64,000 nucleotides of DNA from Parcubacteria group bacterium ADurb.Bin192 (GCA_002070095.1 MWCR01000007.1:1-64000); one strand, 5' to 3'; counted from the stretch's first letter, positions 18,098 through 27,848 are shown. Translations and numbers: made by a program. The notes: a model not told the origin generated them from the sequence alone.

Positions 18098-18811
18098 ATG
18101 TCATTTGAATCTTATTGCGAAGAACTGCATCGAATTTGCGCGCTGAAAAAATTCGATCTTCAAGAGGCCGGATTGGACGCTTACGCGCAATACCCCCTGT
18201 ATCGCATAACCGTTAATCCGTCGGCCAAACACACGATTTGCCTGACGGCCGGCATACACGGCAACGAGACTTCGGGCCCGCTGGGCATATTGAAATTTTT
18301 GCAAAATTACCAAGCCCCAAGAACCCAGGCCAAGCTGATCATTTTTCCATTGCTAAATCCTTACGGCTTCACCAAAAACAAACGCGAAGACCGGGGAAAC
18401 TTGAATCTGAACCGGCATTATTTTGAAAAACCTCAACCCAAAGCCGTAAAAACAATCTGTGATTTGATTAAACAAGCCCGACCCGATTTCAGTTTGTCCT
18501 TGCACGAAGATGATGAATTATCCTGTTTTTATATCTATCAATACGGAACAAACAACGAGTTAAGCTCTTCCATTATGGATTTTATAGGACGACGCGCCAA
18601 GGTGTGCCGAGACGCAAAGATTTATGATCACAAAGCGGTAAACGGTATCATAAAAAATCCCGCTTTTGACGGCACGCTGGACGAGTGGCTGCATGCCCGC
18701 AATATGTCCGACGCCGCTTGCCTCGAAATTCCGGACTCCATCCCCCTCAAAAAACGCGTTGACCTAATTGCTCAAATACTGGAATTCATCGCCCAAAAAA
18801 AGACGGCTTAA
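18098..18811 (+). CDS. M14-family zinc carboxypeptidase/deacylase-like protein
   Basis: 237 residues. The zinc pattern of M14/aspartoacylase-type enzymes is visible: AGIHGNETSGP (H54, E57), NPYGFTKNKREDRGNLNLNRHY and the third ligand in SLSLHEDDE. These enzymes remove C-terminal residues or acyl groups; the substrate is not readable and the call could equally be succinylglutamate desuccinylase-like. The gene starts 19 bases after mscL. A short C-terminus makes it smaller than secreted carboxypeptidases, and no signal peptide is seen, so it is probably cytoplasmic. Confidence 0.75.
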   Translation: MSFESYCEELHRICALKKFDLQEAGLDAYAQYPLYRITVNPSAKHTICLTAGIHGNETSGPLGILKFLQNYQAPRTQAKLIIFPLLNPYGFTKNKREDRGNLNLNRHYFEKPQPKAVKTICDLIKQARPDFSLSLHEDDELSCFYIYQYGTNNELSSSIMDFIGRRAKVCRDAKIYDHKAVNGIIKNPAFDGTLDEWLHARNMSDAACLEIPDSIPLKKRVDLIAQILEFIAQKKTA

Positions 18812-18839
18812 TAAAGTCGGCTTATGCTTGACAAAACAG

Positions 18840-18868
18840 CCGACAAATGCGCGCGCTGTGTTTAAAAT
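18840..18868 (+). promoter_or_regulatory. Promoter of glycosyltransferase pair
   Basis: CCGACA (18840-18845), 17-base spacer, TAAAAT (18863-18868), then exactly six bases to the ATG at 18875. Confidence 0.55.
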
Positions 18869-18874
18869 AGGCGC

Positions 18875-20065
18875 ATGCGTGAAGAAGTTGAGGCGATAAA
18901 AAAAGAAATCTCCAAATTACGCATTGCCTTGGTGCACGATTATTTGGTGCAAGACGGAGGAGCGGAAAGAGTTCTGTCCGCGTTTCAGCGTATTTTTCCG
19001 AAGGCTGAAACTTTTGTCACCATCTATAATCCCAAAAAAAGCCACCCGCATTTTAAAGACAAAAAAATACACACTTCTTTTTTAAATAACTGGCCTCTGG
19101 CCAAAGGCCACTATCAATGGTACTTGCCGCTCCTGCCCGTGGCCGTGGAACATTTGGATTTGTCGGGCTATGATCTGATTTTGTCATCATCCAGCTCATT
19201 CGCCAAAGGCGTAATCGCTCCGGCCAAAGCTAAACACATTTGCTACCTGCACACTCCCACCAGATTTTTATGGGAGCACCGAATCGGTTATTTGGAAGAA
19301 CTGACCCAGCCGCGTGCCATCAGAAACGCCCTTCCCTGGCTCTTGCACCGCATGCGGTTGTGGGACAAAGCGGCCGCTGAACGGCCGGATTGCATTATCA
19401 CCAACTCACAAACCAGCCGCGAAAGAATCCAGCGTCATTATCGCCGTGAGGCGCGTGTCATACATCCCCCCGTGGATATTGACCATATCCATTTATCGCG
19501 CCATCCCGGACAGTATTGGCTGGCCGGAGGACGCTTGGTGGCCTATAAAAAATTCGATTTGATAGTCAAAGCCTTTGCTCATCTGAACGCTCCGCTCATT
19601 GTTTACGGCACGGGTCCGGAATTAAAAAAACTCAAAAAATTAGCTGGTAAAAAAACCAAGTTTACCGGCATGATCAGTGATCACGATAAAACCCGGCTTT
19701 ATCGCCATGCCATCGGTTTCATCAATCCTCAAGTCGAAGATTTCGGCATCACGGCCGTGGAAGCCATGGCCGCCGGCAAACCGGTTCTGGCCTATGGCGA
19801 AGGAGGAGCCAAAGAAACCGTTATCCCGCAGAAAACAGGCCTGTTTTTTGAATGCCAAGCCTGGGAAGATATCGGAGACGCGGTCATCCGGCATAAACCG
19901 GAAAATTATGATCCCCTAAAAATCCGTCAACACGCTGAGTCTTTTTCCTTTCAAAGTTTTGAAGAACGTCTGATCAAACACATCGGATCAGCTTTGGGGC
20001 TGGACCTCTTCCAGTCGCACGAAGACGCTTTGCTGGGCAATGTCTATGCCGACTATCTTGATTGA
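18875..20065 (+). CDS. GT4-family glycosyltransferase (WbaZ/mannosyltransferase-like)
   Basis: 396 residues of GT-B fold. The N-terminal domain has LRIALVHDYLVQDGGAERVL and the CYLHTPTRFLWEHR block. The C-terminal nucleotide-sugar domain has GGRLVAYKKFDLIVKAF, VYGTGPELKKLK and EDFGITAVEAMAAGKPVLAY, the E-x7-E signature of GT4 enzymes. Likely adds a sugar during surface glycan assembly, with the transferase at 14812 as possible initiator. It overlaps the next glycosyltransferase by 26 bases, so translation is probably coupled. Confidence 0.9.
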   Translation: MREEVEAIKKEISKLRIALVHDYLVQDGGAERVLSAFQRIFPKAETFVTIYNPKKSHPHFKDKKIHTSFLNNWPLAKGHYQWYLPLLPVAVEHLDLSGYDLILSSSSSFAKGVIAPAKAKHICYLHTPTRFLWEHRIGYLEELTQPRAIRNALPWLLHRMRLWDKAAAERPDCIITNSQTSRERIQRHYRREARVIHPPVDIDHIHLSRHPGQYWLAGGRLVAYKKFDLIVKAFAHLNAPLIVYGTGPELKKLKKLAGKKTKFTGMISDHDKTRLYRHAIGFINPQVEDFGITAVEAMAAGKPVLAYGEGGAKETVIPQKTGLFFECQAWEDIGDAVIRHKPENYDPLKIRQHAESFSFQSFEERLIKHIGSALGLDLFQSHEDALLGNVYADYLD

Positions 20066-21053
20066 TGCCAGGTCCATGGCCGATACCAAGGGCGGAGGCG
20101 TGAGCCGGGCGGCCTCCTACTGGTTAACCGACGTAACCGGCCGGCAAACGGCGCGCTATGTTTGCGTAACCACGGGCCGCCGCCCATCAGCCAAAGTCCA
20201 AAATTTTTGCGCCGAACATAATTTTGAATATCATCATTTTAAAATCCCGAATAAACTTTGGACCCTGCTGACCCTGTTCAATCTAACCTCTCTCCAGAGA
20301 TACGGTTTAAAAAAATTCGGAGAAATCGACACGATTTTATTGCCCAATATCGGTTTTACCGGCCCGCTGACAGCTCCCTACCATCTTCTGCTTCATGATT
20401 GCTCGTTTGCCATAGAACCGCGCTGGTTCAAATGGAAGATGCGTCTCTGGCACAGGCTCTTGCCGGTGAAAAACCTGATTAAAAAGGCCGAACGCGTACA
20501 CTGCGTTTCCGAACAAACCAAAAATGATGCCCGGCGGCTTTATGATCTGAATCCGGAAAAACTGTCTTTGACCCATCCCATGAATCAAGGCTTGAATGAT
20601 TCGCCCGAAAAAAAACCAGCTTGGCTCCCCGCGACAACAGAACGCTTTGTCTTGCTGATGGGCGGTGCTGATCCCAGAAAAAATATTTATACCGCTTTAA
20701 AGGCCGTTTCTCTGTACAATATTCATCAACCGGACAGGCCCTTGATACCCGTGGTATTGGGAGGCGAGCCTCATAACCCGTTTGGAGACTGCCCCCTGCC
20801 AAGCGTGATCGCGCCTCATCATATTGCTGACAGTGAACTGATTTATTTATACAAACATGCCCAAGCCCTGCTCTACCCCTCTTGGTACGAGGGCTACGGC
20901 CTGCCCCTTCAGGAAATTCAGTCTTATAACAAGCTGTGCGTAGCTTCCACGGCCGGCGCTCTGCCGGAGACCGCCCCGCCGGGCACAATCTTCTGCCACC
21001 CGGCCAAACCTCATGAATGGCTAATGGCATTAAATCTATTGGGAACGGAATAA
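20040..21053 (+). CDS. GT4-family glycosyltransferase
   Basis: 337 residues of GT-B type. Visible motifs are DARSMADTKGGGVSRA at the N-terminus, LLMGGADPRKNIYTALKA and LLYPSWYEGYGLPLQEIQSY, the last being the GT4 E-x7-E sugar-nucleotide motif, then ASTAGALPE. The start overlaps the upstream glycosyltransferase; ATG 20046 is an alternative. Donor and acceptor sugars are unknown. Confidence 0.88.
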   Translation: MSMPTILIDARSMADTKGGGVSRAASYWLTDVTGRQTARYVCVTTGRRPSAKVQNFCAEHNFEYHHFKIPNKLWTLLTLFNLTSLQRYGLKKFGEIDTILLPNIGFTGPLTAPYHLLLHDCSFAIEPRWFKWKMRLWHRLLPVKNLIKKAERVHCVSEQTKNDARRLYDLNPEKLSLTHPMNQGLNDSPEKKPAWLPATTERFVLLMGGADPRKNIYTALKAVSLYNIHQPDRPLIPVVLGGEPHNPFGDCPLPSVIAPHHIADSELIYLYKHAQALLYPSWYEGYGLPLQEIQSYNKLCVASTAGALPETAPPGTIFCHPAKPHEWLMALNLLGTE

Positions 21054-21103
21054 GAACCATTCAGGCTTGACATCCAAGGCTGTCTATACATAAGCTTTGA
21101 CTA

Positions 21104-21132
21104 TTGACAGATAAGTCATTTTTTGCTACATT
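21104..21132 (+). promoter_or_regulatory. Promoter of the giant Ig-like protein gene
   Basis: TTGACA (21104-21109), 17-base spacer, TACATT (21127-21132). Leader of about 38 bases. Confidence 0.7.
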
Positions 21133-21176
21133 AACACGTTCTGCGCCTCTAACCCGGGCGCCACGAATTAATAATT

Positions 21177-24100
21177 ATGGCTAATCTAAGCAAAATATCT
21201 ATGAACAAACTTTTTACCCGCCTTATGATCGCCACTCTGGCCATCGTGAGCTTGACTGCTATGGTGCCTCAAAGCGCTTTAGCTGCAACCGGCCCTTGGC
21301 AATGGTCCGATATTTCGGACAAGCTGACGGCCCGCGAAAATCGTCCGGTTTGGGCCATGGCTCGAGCCGAATCTTATTGGTATTTGACCGATGGTCAGGA
21401 TCTGGCTGCCGGCGGCCATGTATGGCGCACGGATGGATCTGTTATGGATGACATAACAGCCCAAGTTCGCAATGCCGGCTTGTCTCGCGTTGACGATATA
21501 ATCAGCGACGGCCAGATGGTGATTTTCTTAAAAAACGTGGTTTCAAATTCCAGGAACTATGAAGCTCTGTCTTTAAAAGGCGGAACCTATGGCTACCCGG
21601 CTTATAAATGGCAAAGCTTGATGAATTCAGATGAAGGCTTGGCTTCAATTACGGGTAAAAACGGCGAATGGATGCTGGTCAGTACTAAGGGACGCGTTTT
21701 TAAATGGGTATCCGCGAGCAACACCTTTGAACAAATGAATGTGCCCATGAACAGAACTTGGGACTACTCGCAATTATTGTATTCAACCAAACACACCTCA
21801 CCCATCGAAGGGCACAACGCCTTCATGGTGACTCAAGCCCTGCCCACCAACAATGGATGGATCTTTGTGGTGCCAAATGTTTATTACACATCCCCCAGAT
21901 TTAACGAACATCAGTTCGCTCAAAGCTGGACGGTTTATAATTACACTTCCAACGGAAACTACAATAGTCTGGTTACCCTGAATTATATCAACGCCATTGC
22001 CTCAAATGGATCACAGGTATTAATCGTGGGTGGCGATCAGGTGACCAATTACAACAAAGCATATTTGGTCGAAGGCACCAGCGTAAAACAAATCTACAAC
22101 TTGCCCGGCATCGCCTGGAACAGGGCCTTGATCAGTCATAACGGCAAGTCATGGATGATAGTCAGCGGCAAAGATCTGGCGCGCTTTGACGGTACGAATT
22201 TTGAAACACTGGGACGCACCCGCGACTACTTTGTGACCTCGATCGGTAATGGCAACGGCACATTCTTATTGGGCGGAGCTGTTTCAAGCGACGGCTACAA
22301 CGAGCCTACCTCGCCTCTGACAGCCAAGCTGGTGAGAGTCGATGAGAATACCGGCTATGTTTCAACTCCTGCTAACACGGTGCCGGCTTCAAATATTAAT
22401 TGGGATGAAAAACTGGAGACGGTTAAAGGCACGGCTAACAATATCACTTATTGGAGCTGGTTTAATCCGGGTTTAAAGAATCATGAAAACATTATTGACC
22501 CCAAATACACGGTTGGAGCTCAATCCAAGGATGGTATCAATAAAATAGAATTATACATCAACGGCGCCAGACAACGCGTTTGCGAATTCGGTAACAGCAA
22601 GAACAATGTGGAATGCGCCATGTTTATAGAGAGCACGGGCTACGCCTACGGCTCTGATGTTGGCGTTGACGCCAAAATAACCAACGGCAAAGGCCAGGCA
22701 ACCACCGTTCCTGTACGGGCCATTCGCTTCCATGACACGACCGTAACCGCCACCATGAGCGTGGGTAATAATACGCCATACTTGTATCGCGGTTCATCCA
22801 ATAATGTAACCGTCAACGGCTATGCCGGAACCGGCATCGAACGTGTCGAGATCTACGTTAACGGACAAGTTAAACAAACCTGTTACGCGGGCAGTGATTA
22901 TCGCTATGCCGCTTGTAACATCAGTCTGAACGGCAATGATTACAACGCAGGCGGCGGCGTGGCCTTTAACGGCCGTGTTATCTCTAAAGGCGGACAGGAG
23001 GCTTGGACTTGGCTGGGCTATTATACGGTGGTTGACGGCAACGGCACCTACGTACCCACCTCACAGCATTCTTCAACCAACTGGTTTGATTTTGACCCGA
23101 GCGGCAATGACTTAAACTACAACCAAAGCAAGACCATCAAGGCCCGGGCTTATGACACTGACGGCTTAAAAATGATGGAAATACTGGTTAACGGACAAGT
23201 CAAACAAACCTGTTATTTTAATCGTGTTTACACAGCTCAATCATGTCAGGTCACGATTTACGGCAGTAATTACAGCGATCAAACCAATATCCCGGTTTTT
23301 ACGCGGGCCACTGATTACTATAACAACGTGACCAATTCAAACACTCAATTCTTAAACGCCGGACAATCTTACGGCAATAATTACGACACCACATTATCCG
23401 CTTGGTTTGGAGCCAATGTTCAATCAGGAGACATTCAAAAATACACGGATAAAACTTTCGAATTCTACGGGCAGTCTTCCCGCGGATTAAGACAGCTGGA
23501 TCTATATGCCAACGATGTGGTGATAGCCACCTGTACATACAATGATCCGGCCAACAGCGCGCAAAGCTGTACCAAAACAATCAATTTAAGCAATTACTCG
23601 GATTATCAAACCGTCAAATTCCGCGTTAAAGCCACGGACAAGTACGCCAACTCCAATTGGTCTCCGACCGTGAGCATGCGGGTTGTGCCGGGCGGATCAA
23701 GCGTTAACCAAAATTCCAGCATATCCCTTTCGACCACCGACAATAAAACCGCTTACAATAAGGATGAAAGTTTCACACTCTATGCTTATTCCACAGACTA
23801 CGACGGCATACAACGCATAGATCTCTATGCCAACGGCTTATTGTTGAATTCCTGCACGCCGTCAAATCCGACCAGCTACACTTGCTCGGCCACGGTTCGC
23901 GGCTCAAACTACACCAGTAACTCGATGAGCTTGCCTCTGCAGGCCAAAATGACTGACCGCTACGGAAATACGAGCTGGTCAAGCACCAAATACGTCCAAA
24001 TCAATGGAACCGCAGATAATTATTACACGGTGGTCAAAATCAACTTATCACCCAATAAATTAAGCTATACCAGACAAGAAACCTTTACGGTTTCAGCCGA

Positions 24101-24626
24101 GGCGACCGACGGCCATGGAATTCAAAAAATGGAAATCTACGTTAACAACAGTTTATGGCAATCATGCAACACGGGCTATGGCACCACGGCCAGCTGCAGC
24201 GCTACTGTTTCCGCTGCAAACTATCCGAGCAATATTTATTCTCTGCCCATCAGAATCAGAGTTACCGACAATACCGGAAATGTGGTTTGGTCCGCCACGC
24301 GCGGAGTGACAATCACGGATACCGCGACCACCCCGATCACCGGCCAAGAAGCTGACGTTAAGGGCAATTTAAGTATCAGCTCCACGGCTGACAGCGGCTA
24401 TGTCAGCGGGCAACAGATAACCTTCACGGCCAATGGCAGTGACGGCAACGGTATTGAGCGCTTGGAACTATACGTGAACGCCAACTTAGTCAAAACCTGC
24501 TACGGAGAGTCCACCTGCAGCTACACCGGCTCATATACAGATAACTCCCTGACTTATGGAGCCAAGATGACGGACAATCTGGGTAATACCATTTGGAACG
24601 GCTACAAAACAATTTACAAACAATAA
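21177..24626 (+). CDS. Large secreted surface protein with seven Cys-paired Ig-like modules
   Basis: 1149 residues with a signal peptide ending near QSALAA (about 36). Residues 38-400 form a domain shared with the next gene (WSDISDKLTARENRP, later LARFDGTNFETLGRTRDYF), probably beta-propeller-like. From about 430 to the end come about seven modules of roughly 95-110 residues with the pattern G-hydrophobic-x-hydrophobic-E/D-L/I-Y-V/A-N, then two Cys 9-15 residues apart, a Y-rich strand and TDxxGNxxWS. Each Cys pair could form one disulfide. No C-terminal anchor is seen. It is likely an exported adhesin or surface-layer-type protein; the specific family is not recognised. Confidence 0.7.
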   Translation: MANLSKISMNKLFTRLMIATLAIVSLTAMVPQSALAATGPWQWSDISDKLTARENRPVWAMARAESYWYLTDGQDLAAGGHVWRTDGSVMDDITAQVRNAGLSRVDDIISDGQMVIFLKNVVSNSRNYEALSLKGGTYGYPAYKWQSLMNSDEGLASITGKNGEWMLVSTKGRVFKWVSASNTFEQMNVPMNRTWDYSQLLYSTKHTSPIEGHNAFMVTQALPTNNGWIFVVPNVYYTSPRFNEHQFAQSWTVYNYTSNGNYNSLVTLNYINAIASNGSQVLIVGGDQVTNYNKAYLVEGTSVKQIYNLPGIAWNRALISHNGKSWMIVSGKDLARFDGTNFETLGRTRDYFVTSIGNGNGTFLLGGAVSSDGYNEPTSPLTAKLVRVDENTGYVSTPANTVPASNINWDEKLETVKGTANNITYWSWFNPGLKNHENIIDPKYTVGAQSKDGINKIELYINGARQRVCEFGNSKNNVECAMFIESTGYAYGSDVGVDAKITNGKGQATTVPVRAIRFHDTTVTATMSVGNNTPYLYRGSSNNVTVNGYAGTGIERVEIYVNGQVKQTCYAGSDYRYAACNISLNGNDYNAGGGVAFNGRVISKGGQEAWTWLGYYTVVDGNGTYVPTSQHSSTNWFDFDPSGNDLNYNQSKTIKARAYDTDGLKMMEILVNGQVKQTCYFNRVYTAQSCQVTIYGSNYSDQTNIPVFTRATDYYNNVTNSNTQFLNAGQSYGNNYDTTLSAWFGANVQSGDIQKYTDKTFEFYGQSSRGLRQLDLYANDVVIATCTYNDPANSAQSCTKTINLSNYSDYQTVKFRVKATDKYANSNWSPTVSMRVVPGGSSVNQNSSISLSTTDNKTAYNKDESFTLYAYSTDYDGIQRIDLYANGLLLNSCTPSNPTSYTCSATVRGSNYTSNSMSLPLQAKMTDRYGNTSWSSTKYVQINGTADNYYTVVKINLSPNKLSYTRQETFTVSAEATDGHGIQKMEIYVNNSLWQSCNTGYGTTASCSATVSAANYPSNIYSLPIRIRVTDNTGNVVWSATRGVTITDTATTPITGQEADVKGNLSISSTADSGYVSGQQITFTANGSDGNGIERLELYVNANLVKTCYGESTCSYTGSYTDNSLTYGAKMTDNLGNTIWNGYKTIYKQ

Positions 24627-24637
24627 TCAAAAACATT

Positions 24638-24667
24638 AAAAATCCTCGGCTTAGTCCGAGGATTTTT
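24638..24667 (+). terminator. Terminator after the Ig-like protein gene
   Basis: Stem AATCCTCGG / CCGAGGATT extended by flanking A and T runs. Confidence 0.85.
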
Positions 24668-24729
24668 AATTAAGATCAAAAGGCCGGCGCGTTTGACATT
24701 TTTATCCCATGAGGCAAGGTATTGCTTAT

Positions 24730-25806
24730 ATGATGAAGTTAATCAAGCTGGGCTTGTTTTTGGGGATGGCTATCAGCCTTGGCCTGTCCGCCCAACAGAC
24801 AAACGGAGCCGAACTGACCTGGATTGATCTCTCGGCTCAAATTCCAACAACCACTCTTGATCAAAATATTAACTACCCCTTGCTTTCATTCTCCTCCAGC
24901 CGCGGACGCGAATGGCTGGCCGGCAACCCGAACCAGCTTTTTCAAGTAACCTCCAAAGAAAAAATCTTCGATCTGACTACGGACTTAAAAAAAATCGGCT
25001 TTGAAAAAATCCGCCAAGTGGCTTCCGACGGCAGTCATTGGCTGGTAATCGGCGATTCCAGTCCTTGGTTCAACCAACCTGATTTGGCCTTTAAATACGA
25101 CGGCATGTACTGGCATAACGTCAGCTTTATCATGACGGCTCTGCCTCCCCAGGAATGGATAGGAAGAGTTGCGGGCAAAAAAAATATCTGGTTGCTGCCT
25201 ACCGGCAAAAGTCTTTACGTCTGGCACAGCTCTTTAAACAGCCTGCTCAAAATTAATCTGCCCCCCGAGTTAATCGGCCAGGGACAAATTGATTTTAAGT
25301 TTTATTCGGTCGAAAACGGCTGGCTGGTTAAAACGAACAACCGTCACGGCCAAAATTTTTATTTATTTGACGGCCAAAATTTTAAAAACATCAGCCAGAA
25401 TTTGCGCGCCGGACAAAGAAGCTGTATCGCTTCCAACGGCTCCGAAGTTATCCTGTTCGAAACAATTCCGTCAGCCGAAGCCGGACAAAGCGTGCAAGCC
25501 TCTCGCTACCATGGTTACGGATTTCAGACCATAGACAAACTGCTTAATCCGCTGACGCAAAATTCTTCCGGGTCTTGGGAAGAGCAAAACAGTCACGCTG
25601 TTTGGAATGGAAAAAATTGGCTTATCTTTAATCACGACAGACGAATGGCCGGCTTTGACGGACGCCGACCCTTGTTTCTTTTCAAAGAAACCAAAGATTA
25701 TTTTATAAATTCCGGCTACGGCACCACAGGCTCGGCACTACATGTGGGTTACGCCGTTAATAAAAACGGAGAGATGCTTCCCCGCCTGGTGATGACCACT
25801 CAATAG
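24730..25806 (+). CDS. Secreted protein related to the N-terminal domain of the Ig-like surface protein
   Basis: About 359 residues with a signal peptide (MMKLIKLGLFLGMAISLGLS). The body parallels the first 380 residues of the preceding protein: WIDLSAQIP, later VASDGSHWLVIG, NGWLVKTNN, MAGFDGRRPLFLFKETKDYF. The repeated W-L-V strands suggest a beta-propeller. It lacks the Ig-like modules. AAGG about ten bases upstream of the ATG may be the ribosome binding site; an upstream ATG at 24709 is possible. A TTGACA lies at 24693 but I see no well-spaced -10 box. Confidence 0.65.
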   Translation: MMKLIKLGLFLGMAISLGLSAQQTNGAELTWIDLSAQIPTTTLDQNINYPLLSFSSSRGREWLAGNPNQLFQVTSKEKIFDLTTDLKKIGFEKIRQVASDGSHWLVIGDSSPWFNQPDLAFKYDGMYWHNVSFIMTALPPQEWIGRVAGKKNIWLLPTGKSLYVWHSSLNSLLKINLPPELIGQGQIDFKFYSVENGWLVKTNNRHGQNFYLFDGQNFKNISQNLRAGQRSCIASNGSEVILFETIPSAEAGQSVQASRYHGYGFQTIDKLLNPLTQNSSGSWEEQNSHAVWNGKNWLIFNHDRRMAGFDGRRPLFLFKETKDYFINSGYGTTGSALHVGYAVNKNGEMLPRLVMTTQ

Positions 25807-25808
25807 CA

Positions 25809-26486
25809 TCACTCATCAATGGGCAATTCTTTTTGCTCTCTGTAATAAATCAATTCTTCCTCCATAGTCTCCAGAGGAACATGCTCACCTCTGTAAACAA
25901 TCCTGTCTTTTAAAGACGTCATTTTGGCCCGCGCCTCTTCAGACAAAGAACCGGCAGATGTTTGTACAATCTCTTCCAATTCATCCAATATTCGTTTATA
26001 ACCTTCACGCAATTTTTCACCCTCGACCGTTAAAACGGAAAAAGTTTCCGGATGAGATCTCCAATAATCCACCCTGGCTTGATGACGCACATCTTCAATC
26101 TCTCTGGTCTCGGCCTCTTTAAAAGTCAGTTCATAGTCATCATGCCGCAACATTTCATCCAATTTTTGACAGCCGGCCGACTGCTTGAATCTTTGCATGA
26201 GGTGAGCGGTGGAACGCCTGACAGCCGCGCTGACCCTGTCCCACTCCACCAAAGCTCCCTGCTCACTGAAAAACTCCTCCATCGCGAATCTGACGGGCCA
26301 TATCCGCCAAGCAAAATCCTCTACAAATTCAGCCAGCTCGGCCAAATCCTGATTTTGCCCGTCGTCATAAGCCGCAATCAAACCGTCAGCTTCGGCTTGC
26401 AAATCTTTGGACGCCAAATCGCGCCATTCGGACAAAAAGTCCACCAGCTCCAAAATCGACCGGTTACCGATTGATTGCTTTTCCAT
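25809..26486 (-). CDS. Hypothetical acidic helical protein
   Basis: About 225 residues from MEKQSIGNRSILELV; an upstream in-frame ATG at 26546 is disfavoured because TATACT lies nine bases before 26486. Rich in E, D, R and L and predicted mostly helical, with no signal peptide or membrane segment. No motif is recognised. Convergent with the previous gene, three bases apart. Confidence 0.6.
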   Translation of the reverse strand: MEKQSIGNRSILELVDFLSEWRDLASKDLQAEADGLIAAYDDGQNQDLAELAEFVEDFAWRIWPVRFAMEEFFSEQGALVEWDRVSAAVRRSTAHLMQRFKQSAGCQKLDEMLRHDDYELTFKEAETREIEDVRHQARVDYWRSHPETFSVLTVEGEKLREGYKRILDELEEIVQTSAGSLSEEARAKMTSLKDRIVYRGEHVPLETMEEELIYYREQKELPIDE

Positions 26487-26554
26487 ATTGCTACCAGTAT
26501 ACAGACTAAAAACAAAAGAATAAAGCCAAGGAATTCGATCAGTCACGAATTTAT

Positions 26555-26582
26555 ATATTTAATATTTGATATTTAATATTTT
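26555..26582 (+). repeat. Heptamer array, atattta type
   Basis: Four tandem 7-base units: atattta, atatttg, atattta, atatttt. Confidence 0.75.
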
Positions 26583-26604
26583 AATTAATCAGCTGCCCTT
26601 CCCC

Positions 26605-26735
26605 TTGCCAAAATACCAAGTTTAGCGTAAGCTTGGTCTACTTTAATAACTTGCCGGGCACCCAATAAAACAAGTCCCGGTGGCCCTCCTCCCCGCGTTG
26701 GTTTCGCCCGGTGGAAAGGCTAATAACAACTGTTT
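26605..26735 (+). promoter_or_regulatory. rpsA promoter and structured leader
   Basis: TTGCCA (26605-26610), 17-base spacer, TAAGCT (26628-26633) gives a leader of about 95 bases. In it GCCGGGC (26653-26659) can pair either with GGTGGCCC (26679-26686, one bulge) or exactly with GCCCGGT (26706-26712). Two exclusive stems suggest a regulated leader, possibly S1 autocontrol. Confidence 0.4.
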
Positions 26736-27848
26736 ATGTCAACCAATATAACCGAAGCTCCAACGAGCAAAATATCGGAATTATTACAAAATAAAACCTA
26801 CACCGCCTTCCCCAAGGTGGGTGACGTGGTGCATGGAAAAGTTATTTCCGTGGGCCGCAACGAAGTGCGTATTGATATCGGAGGCTTGGCCATGGGCTTG
26901 GTGCGCGGTCCGGAAATGGATCCTCAAGCCATGCTGGCTATCGGCGATGAAATAGATGCCACAGTCATTGAATTGGACAATGAATTCGGTGAACTGGAAC
27001 TGTCGCTGAAAGGCGCCGGCCGCAAAAAGACCTGGGACAAAATCAAAGAGCTTTACACCAGCGGAGCCATCGTTACGGTCAGAGTGTTGGAAGCCAATAA
27101 AGGCGGCCTCATCACGCGCCTCGAAGGTCTTTCCGGATTTTTACCCGTTTCGCAACTCTCACCCGAAAACTATCCTCGTGTACAAGGCGGAGAAAAAAAC
27201 CGCATTCTGGAAAAACTGAAAGAGCTGGTGGGTAAAGAAATGGAAGTTAAAACCATTGACGTGAATGAAGAAGAGGGCAAATTCATTGTGTCCGAAAAAG
27301 CGGTTTGGGAAACCAAACAAGAAAGCGTTATTTCAAAATATAAAGTCGGAGACACGGTGGAGGGCACGGTAACCGCGGTTACGGACTTTGGAGCTTTTGT
27401 TAAATTCGATGCCAATCTGGAAGGCTTGGTGCATATCAGCGAAATCGCCTGGCAGCGCATCGACCATCCGCGGGATGTCTTAAAGGTTGGCGATCGCGTG
27501 CGCGCGGAAATCATCAACCTCGAAGGATCCAAAATCTTCTTGTCCATGAAAAAACTGGTGGATGACCCATGGATGCATGTCAGTAGCAAGTACAAAGAAA
27601 ATCAGTGGGTTAAAGGACGCGTGCTTAAAATCAATCCTTTCGGCTTGTTCGTGGAGCTCGATCCGGATATCCATGGCTTGGCTCACATCAGCGAGCTGGC
27701 CGAAAAGCCGGTTAAGGACGTTAATGAAATCGCGCGCATCGGAGATGAGTTTGATTTCCGCATCGTATCCATTGATGCTGACAATCATCGCCTGGGCCTG
27801 TCGCTCAAAAAACTCAAAGAACCTGAAAAGGAAACCGAAAGCAAATAG
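26736..27848 (+). CDS. rpsA: Ribosomal protein S1, four S1 domains
   Basis: 370 residues with four S1 RNA-binding domains at about 22-92, 108-180, 196-265 and 282-355. Visible motifs are VGDVVHGKVISVGRNEVRID, SGFLPVSQLSPENYP, VTDFGAFVKFDANLEGLVHIS and NPFGLFVELDPDIHGLAHISEL. S1 binds mRNA on the 30S subunit; four domains is typical of short S1 forms. In a genome with apparently many leaderless mRNAs its role may differ from that in E. coli. It ends with a terminator. Confidence 0.9.
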   Translation: MSTNITEAPTSKISELLQNKTYTAFPKVGDVVHGKVISVGRNEVRIDIGGLAMGLVRGPEMDPQAMLAIGDEIDATVIELDNEFGELELSLKGAGRKKTWDKIKELYTSGAIVTVRVLEANKGGLITRLEGLSGFLPVSQLSPENYPRVQGGEKNRILEKLKELVGKEMEVKTIDVNEEEGKFIVSEKAVWETKQESVISKYKVGDTVEGTVTAVTDFGAFVKFDANLEGLVHISEIAWQRIDHPRDVLKVGDRVRAEIINLEGSKIFLSMKKLVDDPWMHVSSKYKENQWVKGRVLKINPFGLFVELDPDIHGLAHISELAEKPVKDVNEIARIGDEFDFRIVSIDADNHRLGLSLKKLKEPEKETESK

